Assembly: GCA_016936395.1 (NCBI GenBank)
Contig: JAFGXY010000055.1
Coordinates: forward strand, 1 to 64,000
Source of the DNA: Paracoccaceae bacterium
Lineage (GTDB): Bacteria; Pseudomonadota; Alphaproteobacteria; Rhodobacterales; Rhodobacteraceae
Reading direction: 5' to 3'
Length of the DNA: 64,000 bases
A program made the position numbers and the translations under genes. Below the pieces are notes generated by a model. That model did no database searches. It was not told where the DNA came from and saw only the letters and a program-made list of their open reading frames with translations. Shown piece after piece: positions 1 through 8,751 of the stretch (position 1 is the stretch's first letter; each line of letters opens with the position of its first letter).

Positions 1-75
1 GTCTGCGACCTCTTCACCGAAGACGAATGCCTCAACTACTTCATCGCCGCAGGATACAAACCCGATTGGGCGTGA
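1..75 (+). mobile_element. C-terminal end of IS630-family transposase (truncated by window edge)
   Basis: Frame 1 reads VCDLFTEDECLNYFIAAGYKPDWA*, typical of IS630 transposase C-termini (DLF..EC.NYF..AGY). Confidence 0.75.
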
Positions 76-94
76 CACGCTCTAGCGCAGCGCC

Positions 95-424
95 TTGCCT
101 TCGCCCGACGCCGGAACGCATTTTCCGGGTGTCCGGGCCGGATATGGGCTGGGGCCGTGCATCGTCTGGCCGCAGGAAGGCATCACCGTCATGGTTGATG
201 TCAGCCGCCTGCCGCCCGGCGCGTTGGGTTATGTGCCGACCCCCGCGCTGGTGGCCCCCATTGAGCATACCTTGCCGCGCCCTGCCTGTCTGGCACATGG
301 CGGCCATGCCGGGGCGAGACCTGCGATCTGGTTCAGATGCAGGCCGGGGGCGGCGCGTGATGACGCGATCTGGCATGGCGCGGCGGGTGCCGGGTCCATG
401 AACGGATGGGAAGGCTGGAGGTAG
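95..424 (+). pseudogene. Possible decayed gene fragment (weak resemblance to a saccharopine-dehydrogenase-like segment)
   Basis: Stretch GYVPTPALVAPIEHTLPRPACLAHGGHAG looks protein-like, but the ORF is short and lacks a full domain. Confidence 0.25.
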
Positions 425-448
425 GCTAAGTCAAGGGGGAGGAAGCTT

Positions 449-817
449 GTGCTGAAAACCTTGGCAGCGGCCTTGGTGCCGATACCCGGCGCGGTTTTTG
501 CCTGCGCCCTGCCGCTGTTGGTCATCCTGACGCTGCCGACCGGGCAATACACCCTTGTCGCGCTGAATGACCCGCTGTTCCGGGGCGATTCGTTGTTGGG
601 CCTGAGCGCGTTCTATGTGTCATTCGAGTTTCTGGCCGATCAGACCATGATGTCACTGGTCTGCGCCGCACAGTTCGCCGCGATTCTGGGCGCGCATTTG
701 CTGGCTTTGCGGCTGGTCGGCCCGGTGCGACCCTTGGCGCACGTGCCAATGACCGGGTTGATGCTACGCTATCCCATTCCGGGTCTTTGGCTGCTGTCCA
801 CCGCCAGAACGGGCTGA
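449..817 (+). CDS. Hypothetical small membrane protein
   Basis: 122-aa ORF, GTG start with purine-rich RBS, several hydrophobic segments. Confidence 0.45.
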   Translation: MLKTLAAALVPIPGAVFACALPLLVILTLPTGQYTLVALNDPLFRGDSLLGLSAFYVSFEFLADQTMMSLVCAAQFAAILGAHLLALRLVGPVRPLAHVPMTGLMLRYPIPGLWLLSTARTG

Positions 818-893
818 GAAAACCGTTTACAAATGACCCTCTAAGACGAAACCTGAACCCGTTAGGCGCCCGCTGCAAGAGACGCCCGCAAAA

Positions 894-2189
894 GTGGAGA
901 TCACCGACATGACACGCAAACTCACTGGGCTGACCGCCTCACGCCGCGCGGTTTTGCAAGGCGCGGGTGCAGGGCTCTTGACGGCCGGCTTTGTCGCCCC
1001 GATCTGGGCGCAGGCAGCCCCGATCAAGCTGGGGTTTCAGTTGCACCGCACCGGCATTGGCGCAGCATACGGGCGTTGGTATGAACGCACCGCGCAGGCC
1101 GCGCTGAAGATGGTGAATGACGCAGGCGGCATCAATGGTCGCCCGGTCGAGATCGTGTTTGAAGACGACGGCACAGACCCCAAGCGCGGCGCCGAGGTTG
1201 TCGAAAAGTTGACCCGTCAGCACAACTGCGACCTGATCTTCGGGCCGCTGTTTTCGCATGTGGTCATCGGGTCGGCCCCCCGTGCGGGTGAGCTGAAGGT
1301 GCCGTACCTTGTGTGTTCCGAAGGCTTCCATGTCGCTGGTGGCAAGTTGAACCGCTGGTCGATGCAACCCGGTATCACCGATGTGCGCGCCCAGGTGCAG
1401 TCGATGGCGCCTTGGGTGCTGGCCAACCTTGGCAAGAAGGTCACCATGGTGTTTCCCGATTACGCCTTTGGCCATGATCACCGCGACTACTTTACCGCTG
1501 CCGTGGAAGCGGGCGGTGGCAAGGTGCTTGCCCAGATCGCCATCCCGCCGACCGAGACCACCTTCACCCGCTACATGCCGCAGATCCCGACCGACACCGA
1601 GGTTTTGTATCACGTCATGGTCGGCCCCGCCGTCCTGACCTTTGTCAAGGAGCTGGGCGAGTTCTATGGCTCGGGTGCCAAACCGCAGATTTTCGGCTTT
1701 ATCGACAGCCTGGAGGCGGTGGATATGGCAAGTCCGGGGCTGGAGTTTCTGGAAGGCAGCCATTTCTGGGAAGGCCATTGCCGCAACAAGCAACCCGATG
1801 CGCCCGACTATGAGGCGACCTATCGCGCGGCGGTGGGGGTCGATGATAACGGCGCCTCGGTATCCGATCCCAAGGACATTTCCACCTATGGCCATATGTT
1901 CAGCGTGTGGGAAACATTGCACATCATCAAGGCCGGGATGGAAAGTGCGGGCTATCAGGGTGCCGCCGATCGGCAGAAGTTTGTCGAAGCGGTCGAGGCG
2001 ATGACTGTGATACCCGCAAGCCTTGCGCATGTGCAGGGCGAAAAGGTGTTCAACGGCAAGACGCATCAGGTCTTCGGGCTGCAGTTCATCAGCCGGGTTG
2101 AAGGCGGCAAGCTGGTCAAGGTGCACACCAGCAGCATGGAAGACGGCATGTATCCCGACGCGGTGGATTTCAGCACGCAGTCGTTCTGA
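894..2189 (+). CDS. Branched-chain amino-acid-type ABC transporter substrate-binding protein
   Basis: Tat-like signal (SRRAVLQGAGAGLLTAG) then periplasmic binding domain (IKLGFQLHRTGIGAAYG...); followed by permease and ATPase genes. Confidence 0.9.
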   Translation: MEITDMTRKLTGLTASRRAVLQGAGAGLLTAGFVAPIWAQAAPIKLGFQLHRTGIGAAYGRWYERTAQAALKMVNDAGGINGRPVEIVFEDDGTDPKRGAEVVEKLTRQHNCDLIFGPLFSHVVIGSAPRAGELKVPYLVCSEGFHVAGGKLNRWSMQPGITDVRAQVQSMAPWVLANLGKKVTMVFPDYAFGHDHRDYFTAAVEAGGGKVLAQIAIPPTETTFTRYMPQIPTDTEVLYHVMVGPAVLTFVKELGEFYGSGAKPQIFGFIDSLEAVDMASPGLEFLEGSHFWEGHCRNKQPDAPDYEATYRAAVGVDDNGASVSDPKDISTYGHMFSVWETLHIIKAGMESAGYQGAADRQKFVEAVEAMTVIPASLAHVQGEKVFNGKTHQVFGLQFISRVEGGKLVKVHTSSMEDGMYPDAVDFSTQSF

Positions 2190-2245
2190 GTGGCCGTGTT
2201 GTCTTTTCGGGATGGTTTCGCGCTTTCGGCTGATCCCCCACGCCT

Positions 2246-2268
2246 CCCCTCCCCCTCGTGGGGAGGGG
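2246..2268. repeat. Inverted repeat/hairpin CCCCTCCCC-ctcgt-GGGGAGGGG
   Basis: Perfect 9-bp stem in the gap between the binding-protein and permease genes. Confidence 0.8.
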
Positions 2269-2319
2269 TTGGGGGTTGGGGGCATGTCCGGCGAGTGCCG
2301 CGCTGCCCCCCCACCCGAG

Positions 2320-2342
2320 CCCTCCCCCATAAGGGGGGAGGG
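2320..2342. repeat. Second inverted repeat CCCTCCCCC-ataa-GGGGGGAGGG
   Basis: Near-perfect stem in the same intergenic gap. Confidence 0.75.
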
Positions 2343-2374
2343 AGGAGGTACCCCCTCGGCCAAGGGCGCGCGTC

Positions 2375-3253
2375 ATGAGCTTTGGGCCGTTCCTGCTGCT
2401 TGCCCTGCTGGAAGGCACCGTCATGGCGGCGGTCCTGGCGCTGACGGCGGTGGGCCTGTCACTGGTGTTCGGCGTGATGCGGGTGGTCAACGTCGCGCAT
2501 GGCGAGTTTTTCATGGTTGGCGCGGTGCTGGCTTGGTTTGTCACCACTTACCTGCCGTTTCCCCCCGCGCTTTCATGGCTGGTGGCGCTGATCATTGCGC
2601 CGCTGATTGTGGCGGCGATAGCGGCGCTTGCCGACACGCTGATCCTAAAGCGCCTGACCTATGACCCCGAGGCCACCATCGTGGCCACCATCGGCATCCT
2701 TTATATGCTGCAACAGGCGGTGCTGACGCTGTATGGCCCCGACGCCCGCCCGGTGCCCGCGCCGTTCGAATGGCGGATACAGACGCCGTGGTTTGGCTAT
2801 TCCGGCTACAAGCTGTTTGTCGTGGCCGCATCGGGTGCGATCCTGACTGCCGTCTGGCTGTTCATGACACGCAGCAGGGCCGGGCTGGTGATGCGCGCCA
2901 CGCAGGTGGACCGTGACATCGCCCGCGCCTTCGGGATCAACGTCGATCGGGTCTATGCGGGCACCTTTGCCCTTGGGGCCGGGCTTGCAGCAGTGGCGGC
3001 GGTATTGATCGTGCCCATCCAGCAAGCGCATTACCTGATGGGGCATGACCCGCTCTTGCTGTCCTTTGTGGTGGTCATCATCGGCGGGCTGGGGTCCATT
3101 CGCGGCACCTTGGTGGCGGCCCTGGTCATCGGCCTGTCGGATGGCGTGATTTCGATGTTCTTCTCGCCCACGCTGGCCAAGATCCTTGCCACGCTTCTGG
3201 TGGCGATGGTGTTGGTGTTCCGCCCGCAGGGCCTGTTCGGGGCGAAAGCATGA
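2375..3253 (+). CDS. Branched-chain amino-acid ABC transporter permease (LivH family)
   Basis: 292 aa, multi-TM, VGLSLVFGVMRVVNVAHGEFFMVGA motif. Confidence 0.93.
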   Translation: MSFGPFLLLALLEGTVMAAVLALTAVGLSLVFGVMRVVNVAHGEFFMVGAVLAWFVTTYLPFPPALSWLVALIIAPLIVAAIAALADTLILKRLTYDPEATIVATIGILYMLQQAVLTLYGPDARPVPAPFEWRIQTPWFGYSGYKLFVVAASGAILTAVWLFMTRSRAGLVMRATQVDRDIARAFGINVDRVYAGTFALGAGLAAVAAVLIVPIQQAHYLMGHDPLLLSFVVVIIGGLGSIRGTLVAALVIGLSDGVISMFFSPTLAKILATLLVAMVLVFRPQGLFGAKA

Positions 3254-3263
3254 GGGTGGGGGC

Positions 3264-4196
3264 ATGAAGGTCTGGGCGCTGCATCTGGCGGTGGTGGCAG
3301 CTTTGTTTGCGCTGCAATTCGTGTTGCCGCCCTATCACGCCACCAACCTTGCCCGGATCATGGTGCTGGCGGTGTTTGCGATGGGGTATAATATTGCCTT
3401 TGGCTATACCGGCCTTCTGTCGCTGGGCCATGCAGTGTTCTTTGCTGCCGGCATGTTTGGCATGGGCTTGCCAGTCTGGCATCTGGATTGGACCGCCCTT
3501 CCCGCCCTGATCACGGGACTTGCAGCGGGTGGTCTTGTGGCCGGGGCCGTTGGGCTGCTGGCGCTGCGCACAGCGGGAGTCAGCTTCATGATCGTGACGC
3601 TGATGTTCGCGCAGGCCGGCTATCTGCTGCTGCTGTATTTTGGCGCGGTGACGGGCGGCGATGAAGGCTTTGTGGTGGAAACCAGCAGTCGCAGCGTCTT
3701 TGGCTGGAACCTTTCCGAGGATGGTCCGCGCTATGTTGCCGCGCTGACGCTGTTTGCGGCGGCACTGCTGTCTTGCCTGTGGCTGGTGCGGTCGCCGTTT
3801 GGCCGGGTCATGGTGGCGATGCGTGAAAATGAAGATCGCAGCCGGATGCTGGGCTATAACCCGTTCCGGGTAAAGCTGATCGCCCTGGTGATGTCGGGCC
3901 TCTATGCCGGGGCGGCGGGGGCTGTTTATGGCCTGCTGTTTGGCTATGTCGGGGCCACATTTGCCACCATTCAGTATTCCATCCTGCCAATGCTCTATGT
4001 GCTTCTGGGCGGCGCGGGCACCGTGCTGGGCCCACTGTTGGGGGCAGCGGTGGTGTTCTACCTGATCGACATCACCAGCGCCTTTACCGATGCCTATTTC
4101 TTTGTGGTCGGCGCGTCCTTGGTGGCACTGGTGCTGTTTGCGCCAAAGGGCATCTTGGGCACGATCCGCGAAAGGGTTGCCGCATGGCTGCCGTGA
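3264..4196 (+). CDS. Branched-chain amino-acid ABC transporter permease (LivM family)
   Basis: MGYNIAFGYTGLLSLGHAVFFAAGMF motif; multi-TM; start moved to MKVWALHL. Confidence 0.92.
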   Translation: MKVWALHLAVVAALFALQFVLPPYHATNLARIMVLAVFAMGYNIAFGYTGLLSLGHAVFFAAGMFGMGLPVWHLDWTALPALITGLAAGGLVAGAVGLLALRTAGVSFMIVTLMFAQAGYLLLLYFGAVTGGDEGFVVETSSRSVFGWNLSEDGPRYVAALTLFAAALLSCLWLVRSPFGRVMVAMRENEDRSRMLGYNPFRVKLIALVMSGLYAGAAGAVYGLLFGYVGATFATIQYSILPMLYVLLGGAGTVLGPLLGAAVVFYLIDITSAFTDAYFFVVGASLVALVLFAPKGILGTIRERVAAWLP

Positions 4197-4903
4197 TGGA
4201 AACCATCGCCCTGACCCGGCATTTTGGAGGCCTGCGGGCGGTGGACGGTGTCGATTTCCGGCTGACGCAGGGCCAAATCCACGCGCTGATCGGCCCGAAT
4301 GGGGCAGGCAAGACCACCTTTGTCAGCCTGCTGTCAGGCCGGATTCCGGTGCAATCGGGTCAAATATTGCTGGAGGGCAAGGAAATCACCCACCTGCCCG
4401 CCCATGCCCGCGTGCACAAGGGCGTGGCCTATACCTTCCAGATCACCTCGGTCTATCCACGTTTATCGGTGTTTGACAACGTGGCGCTTGCCGCGCAAAG
4501 CCGCAGCCCGAAAGACGTGGCGGCACAGGTGGCCGAGGCTCTGGCCCATGTCGGGCTGACGGGGATGGAGGCGCTGCTGGCGGGCACGCTGTCCTATGGC
4601 CATCAGCGGTTGCTGGAACTGGCGATGGGCCTTGCCCTGCGCCCGCGCGTGCTGATCCTGGATGAGCCGACGCAGGGGCTGGCTGCCGGAGAGATCGAGG
4701 GCTTCAAGCGCCTTGTGCGGTCCTTGGTGCCGCAGACCACAGTTCTGCTGATCGAACACAACATGGAGTTGGTGATGGATCTGGCCGATCAAATCACCGT
4801 GCTGAACTTTGGCCAGATCCTTGCCAGCGGCACTCCGGCGCAGATTCACGGCAACGCGGCCGTGCAAGACGCCTATCTGGGGGGGCATCATGCTGCGCAT
4901 TGA
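4184..4903 (+). CDS. Branched-chain amino-acid ABC transporter ATP-binding protein (LivG family)
   Basis: Walker A GPNGAGKTT, Walker B LILDEPTQGL. Confidence 0.93.
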   Translation: MAAVMETIALTRHFGGLRAVDGVDFRLTQGQIHALIGPNGAGKTTFVSLLSGRIPVQSGQILLEGKEITHLPAHARVHKGVAYTFQITSVYPRLSVFDNVALAAQSRSPKDVAAQVAEALAHVGLTGMEALLAGTLSYGHQRLLELAMGLALRPRVLILDEPTQGLAAGEIEGFKRLVRSLVPQTTVLLIEHNMELVMDLADQITVLNFGQILASGTPAQIHGNAAVQDAYLGGHHAAH

Positions 4904-5585
4904 CGGCATCACCGCAGGCTATGGCGCGGTCACCGTGCTGCGGGATTTGTCATTTCAGGCGGCGCCGGGGCAGGTGACCTGCATCATGGGGCGCAACGGA
5001 GCGGGAAAATCGACCCTGATGAAGGCCATCATGGGGTTGGTGCCGGTGCAGTCGGGGCAGATTCTGCTGAATGGCCAGCCGATCCACACCCTGCCCGCGC
5101 ATCAGATCCCCAAGCGCGGCATTGCCTATGTGCCACAAGGGCGGCGGCTGTTCGGGCCGCTGACGGTGGCGGAAAACATCGAGATCGGCCTGATGGCCCG
5201 CAACACCGGGCCGGACCGGCGCGAGTTTGTGCTGACACTGTTTCCGCGCCTGCGCGAACGGCTGGATCAGGTCGCCAGCACGCTTTCGGGGGGCGAACAG
5301 CAAATGCTGGCGATTGCCCGCGCGCTGTGTCTTGACCCTGCGGTGCTGCTCTTGGACGAACCGACCGAAGGGCTTCAGCCGTCGATGATCGGGCTGATCC
5401 GCGATGTGGTGCTGCGCCTGCGCGACGCTGGCCTTGCCACGGTGCTGGTCGAGCAGCGGGTCGATGCGGTGCTTCGCATGGCTGACCGCGTTGCCTTCAT
5501 GGCGCATGGCCGGGTTGAGGCCGAGGTTCAGCGCGCCGAGCTTGCGCCAGAGTCGTCCCTGTTTCAACGGTTTGTGGGGGTGTAA
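4890..5585 (+). CDS. Branched-chain amino-acid ABC transporter ATP-binding protein (LivF family)
   Basis: Walker A GRNGAGKST, signature LSGGEQQMLAIARAL, Walker B LLLDEPTEGLQP; start at MLRIDGITAG. Confidence 0.93.
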   Translation: MLRIDGITAGYGAVTVLRDLSFQAAPGQVTCIMGRNGAGKSTLMKAIMGLVPVQSGQILLNGQPIHTLPAHQIPKRGIAYVPQGRRLFGPLTVAENIEIGLMARNTGPDRREFVLTLFPRLRERLDQVASTLSGGEQQMLAIARALCLDPAVLLLDEPTEGLQPSMIGLIRDVVLRLRDAGLATVLVEQRVDAVLRMADRVAFMAHGRVEAEVQRAELAPESSLFQRFVGV

Positions 5586-5797
5586 TGGTGGGGTTGGTCG
5601 CGGGTGTTGATGTGGACGGCACCTTTTTCCGATCTGGTGATCTCTGGCCCCGCCAGCGGCGCGGTGCGACTGGCCAAGCTGTCCGCGACCCTGTCCAATC
5701 AGGCGGCGGGCGTCTCGAACGGCTGAATGCGCGCGGCTATTGCCGGGAACTGCCGGTGATGAATGGCAACGGCGGTGGCGTGGTTCTGCGCGAATAG
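5585..5797 (+). pseudogene. Hydantoinase/oxoprolinase A (hyuA-like) remnant, frameshifted and internally deleted
   Basis: VGLVAGVDVDGTF continues in another frame as FSDLVISGPASGAVRLAKLSATLSNQAAGVSNG*; a later piece LNARGYCRELPVMNGNGG matches an internal hyuA motif. Confidence 0.7.
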
Positions 5798-5905
5798 TGT
5801 CGAAAGCGGCGATCCGGCACAGCGCGATCCGGCGCTGATTGACAAGGATGTGCGGTTGGGCCGCGACACCGCAGATCAAGCCCGCAAATCCTGCGATTGG
5901 CAGGA

Positions 5906-7033
5906 TTAGAGCCGTTTTATACCGCCCTGCCAGACCGCCAGAAGGCGCATGTCATCGGCCAGATGCACCATATTGGCTTGTGCGCCGGGGCGCAGATGGC
6001 CCAGATCGTCGCGACCGATCAGCCGGGCGGGGGTGGCGGTGGCCATGATCAGCGCAGCCTGCACGCTCTGTCCCAACTGGCCCACTATCACCGCCAAAGC
6101 CTGTGGCAAGCTAAGATCGGCCCCGGCCAAGGTGCCATCCTCCAATGTCAGGCGCCCGCCCTGCCGCAAGATGCGCCGCCCGCCAAGGGTGAACTCGGTC
6201 TGCTCGGTTCCTGCTACCGCCATGCAATCCGACACCAGAAACAGCCCTGTCGGCCGCGCTGTCAGCGCAAGACGCATGGCCGCGGGATGCACGTGGATGC
6301 CGTCAGCGATCAGGCCGGCGGCTATTGTCCCGCTTAGCACCGCCCCGACCAACCCCGGTTCGCGGTGACCCAGCGGACTCATTGCATTGAACAGATGCGT
6401 GGCGCAGCGGGCACCAGCGGCGATTGCAGCCTCGGCCTCGGCCAAAGTGCAGTCGGCATGGCCAAGACTGACAATCACCCCTGCCCGCGCCAGTGCCGCG
6501 ATCTGATCTGGCCGCACCGCGGCTGGGGCCAGCGTCACCATCAGAGCGGGAAGGTGACAAGCGGCCTTCACCAACAGCGCCAGATCGGCGTCGGTCATCG
6601 GGCGGATCAGGGCGGCGTCATGCGCGCCCTTGCGGCGCGGGTCCAGATGCGGGCCTTCCAGGTGCAGACCCAGAAATCCGGGGGTGCCGACGGCCGTGAT
6701 ACCAGCCTTGAGCACCCGTGCGGTCGCCTGTGGTGTGTCCGTGATCAGCGTCGGCAGCACACCCGTGGCCCCCAGACGGGCCTCTGTCAGGCAAATCGCG
6801 GCCAAGGTCGCCGCCGTGGTCTGGGCATCTACCATAAGGCCCCCACCACCGTTTACCTGAAGGTCCAACAGCCCCGGCGCAAGGATGCCGCCGTCCAACC
6901 GTACCACTCTGGCCCCTTGTGGCACCGACGCGCGCACTTCGCACACCTGATTGCCTTCGGTAACAACAACGGCAGCGGCGTGCAGCGACGACCCGTCAAA
7001 CACCCGCGCGCCGACAAATGCAGTTTGCATCAC
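5906..7033 (-). CDS. nagA: N-acetylglucosamine-6-phosphate deacetylase
   Basis: 375 aa; APGLLDLQVNGGGG, GLHLEGPHLDPRRKGAH, ATHLFNAMSPLGHREPG, SDCMAVAG motifs. Confidence 0.93.
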   Translation of the reverse strand: MMQTAFVGARVFDGSSLHAAAVVVTEGNQVCEVRASVPQGARVVRLDGGILAPGLLDLQVNGGGGLMVDAQTTAATLAAICLTEARLGATGVLPTLITDTPQATARVLKAGITAVGTPGFLGLHLEGPHLDPRRKGAHDAALIRPMTDADLALLVKAACHLPALMVTLAPAAVRPDQIAALARAGVIVSLGHADCTLAEAEAAIAAGARCATHLFNAMSPLGHREPGLVGAVLSGTIAAGLIADGIHVHPAAMRLALTARPTGLFLVSDCMAVAGTEQTEFTLGGRRILRQGGRLTLEDGTLAGADLSLPQALAVIVGQLGQSVQAALIMATATPARLIGRDDLGHLRPGAQANMVHLADDMRLLAVWQGGIKRL

Positions 7034-7145
7034 ATCGTCTCCGTCACTGTGTGCAGGTGCGGCGGGGTGTCAGGTTCATATGCCGCACCTATCAGACCAA
7101 AGCCCAAAGGGCGATGACGCAGACAAAATGACTGAGGTGAAAAGT

Positions 7146-7220
7146 GGTGCCGCTGAAGAGACTCGAACTCCCGACCCCATCATTACGAATGACGTGCTCT
7201 ACCAGCTGAGCTACAGCGGC
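7146..7220 (-). tRNA. tRNA-Thr (anticodon CGT), CCA encoded
   Basis: Minus strand GCCGCTGTAGCTCAGCTGGTAGAGCACGTCATTCGTAATGATGGGGTCGGGAGTTCGAGTCTCTTCAGCGGCACCA; folds with anticodon loop TTCGTAA. Confidence 0.92.
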
Positions 7221-7307
7221 ACTTTCTGGTGCGTGTGTCCTATTGCGCCGCACCACCCGCGTCAAGCCCGCGTCGGCGGGCTTGGGCGGTGTTTTTCCGG
7301 CGATGCC

Positions 7308-8741
7308 TCAGGCTGACTTCTGTTCGACGTCGTCCATCACCTCGGCCGCGGCCTTGATCGGGGCGGGCTGACCGACGATCAGTGGCATCAGCTCGGTCCC
7401 GGTGGCGGACGGCCCTGACGTATCGGGCGCCTCACGCCAGCTGAGCGTATCGAACCCGCCGCAATTGTCACAGATCGGGTGCCACTGGGCATGCACCGCC
7501 TGGCACTTGTCACAGCACCATTGCGGGCCACGCGGCGCTGTCAACGCCCGGGTCAGCCAGCCACGGACCACCGCATCGTCTTCGCCCTCGCCGCGCGCAA
7601 TGGCGGCCATGATGGCAAGTGTGCGTTGTGTCGGATGTTTGGTGACCAGATCGCCCAGATCACGCTTGGCGGCCGGAAAATCCTCGGCGGCGACGTGCAG
7701 CTCGGCTTGCAACAGGCGGGTCTGTTCGTCTTCGGGCTTGATCGCCGTCAGCGCCTTGAACCGCTTCAGGCGGGCATTGGCCGATTCTTCGGGTTCGATC
7801 TCGGCAAAGGCGGCGGCAAGGTCGGGGTGCGGCTGCATGGCCCAGGCCTTTTTCAGAAGGGCGGTTGCCCCCTTCTTGTCGCCTTTGGCCACCAGACTGC
7901 GCGCGGCCATTGATGCGGCGGGAATCAGGTCGGGTGACAGCCGGTTCGCCTCGATCGCGGCTTCGCGCGCCTCGATGCTGGCCGTGTCGTCGATCACGGT
8001 CTTGGCCTCTTGCAGTGCCAGAACCGCATCGCGGCGGCGATAGACATCGCGGGGCAACTCGCCCGCTTTCAGCTTGGCACCAAGGGTCTGACGGGCCCCT
8101 TTCCAATCAGAGTGTTCCGCTTGCAGTTTCAGCAATATATCCTGAGTTTCCACATGACGCGGCTTCATCGCAAAGGCTTTTTCGGCCAGTTTCAAGGCGG
8201 TTTCGGTGTCACCTTCGGCCAGTTTCTGCTTCATCAGGCCCCGCACACCAACGAAACGGGTTTTTTCATCGCCCAGAAGTTTCTTGTAGGCGTCACTTGC
8301 CCGTTTGGTGTCGCCCACCGCCTCGGCCGATTGCGCCATCAGCAGCGTGGTCAGTTCCGGTGCCGCCAGATACCTCTCGGCCCGTTGCGCCCGCGCCAAG
8401 GCCACCCTGCCATCGCCCGAGGCCAGCGCCAGCAGACCTTCGGTCAGGGCACGAAGACCTTTGCGTTCGCGGTTGCGGATGAAGTAGCGCGAAATCGCGG
8501 TTTCGTCGCCATTCAGAAAGCGCAGGACCGCGACCAGCAGACCTACCAGCTTCAGCAAAATCCAGAAAGCGGCCAAGATGAGCAGCACCAGGATGACAGC
8601 CTGGAACGGGCCAAGGTTCAATTCCCACCCCGCAACGGCCACGCGCACCCCGCCATCGGTTTCAAGCAGCACGCTTGCCCCATAGGTCAGGCTGCCAACG
8701 ATGGCCACGAACAGAACGACTTTCAGCAAAGACCAAAGCAT
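7308..8741 (-). CDS. HemY-like tetratricopeptide membrane protein
   Basis: N-terminal MLWSLLKVVLFVAIVG with HemY_N-like domain, TPR-rich; adjacent to hemD. Confidence 0.82.
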   Translation of the reverse strand: MLWSLLKVVLFVAIVGSLTYGASVLLETDGGVRVAVAGWELNLGPFQAVILVLLILAAFWILLKLVGLLVAVLRFLNGDETAISRYFIRNRERKGLRALTEGLLALASGDGRVALARAQRAERYLAAPELTTLLMAQSAEAVGDTKRASDAYKKLLGDEKTRFVGVRGLMKQKLAEGDTETALKLAEKAFAMKPRHVETQDILLKLQAEHSDWKGARQTLGAKLKAGELPRDVYRRRDAVLALQEAKTVIDDTASIEAREAAIEANRLSPDLIPAASMAARSLVAKGDKKGATALLKKAWAMQPHPDLAAAFAEIEPEESANARLKRFKALTAIKPEDEQTRLLQAELHVAAEDFPAAKRDLGDLVTKHPTQRTLAIMAAIARGEGEDDAVVRGWLTRALTAPRGPQWCCDKCQAVHAQWHPICDNCGGFDTLSWREAPDTSGPSATGTELMPLIVGQPAPIKAAAEVMDDVEQKSA

Positions 8742-8751
8742 CAGCGCACCC

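Noticed and set aside
939-2363. 474-aa minus-strand ORF opposite the substrate-binding protein
   Set aside because: Shadow ORF, His/Gly/Arg-rich with no domain; runs through the hairpin repeats
5798-5905. Short stretch DPALIDKDVRLGRDTADQARKSCDWQD before nagA
   Set aside because: Protein-like, but too short to assign; could be part of the decayed region
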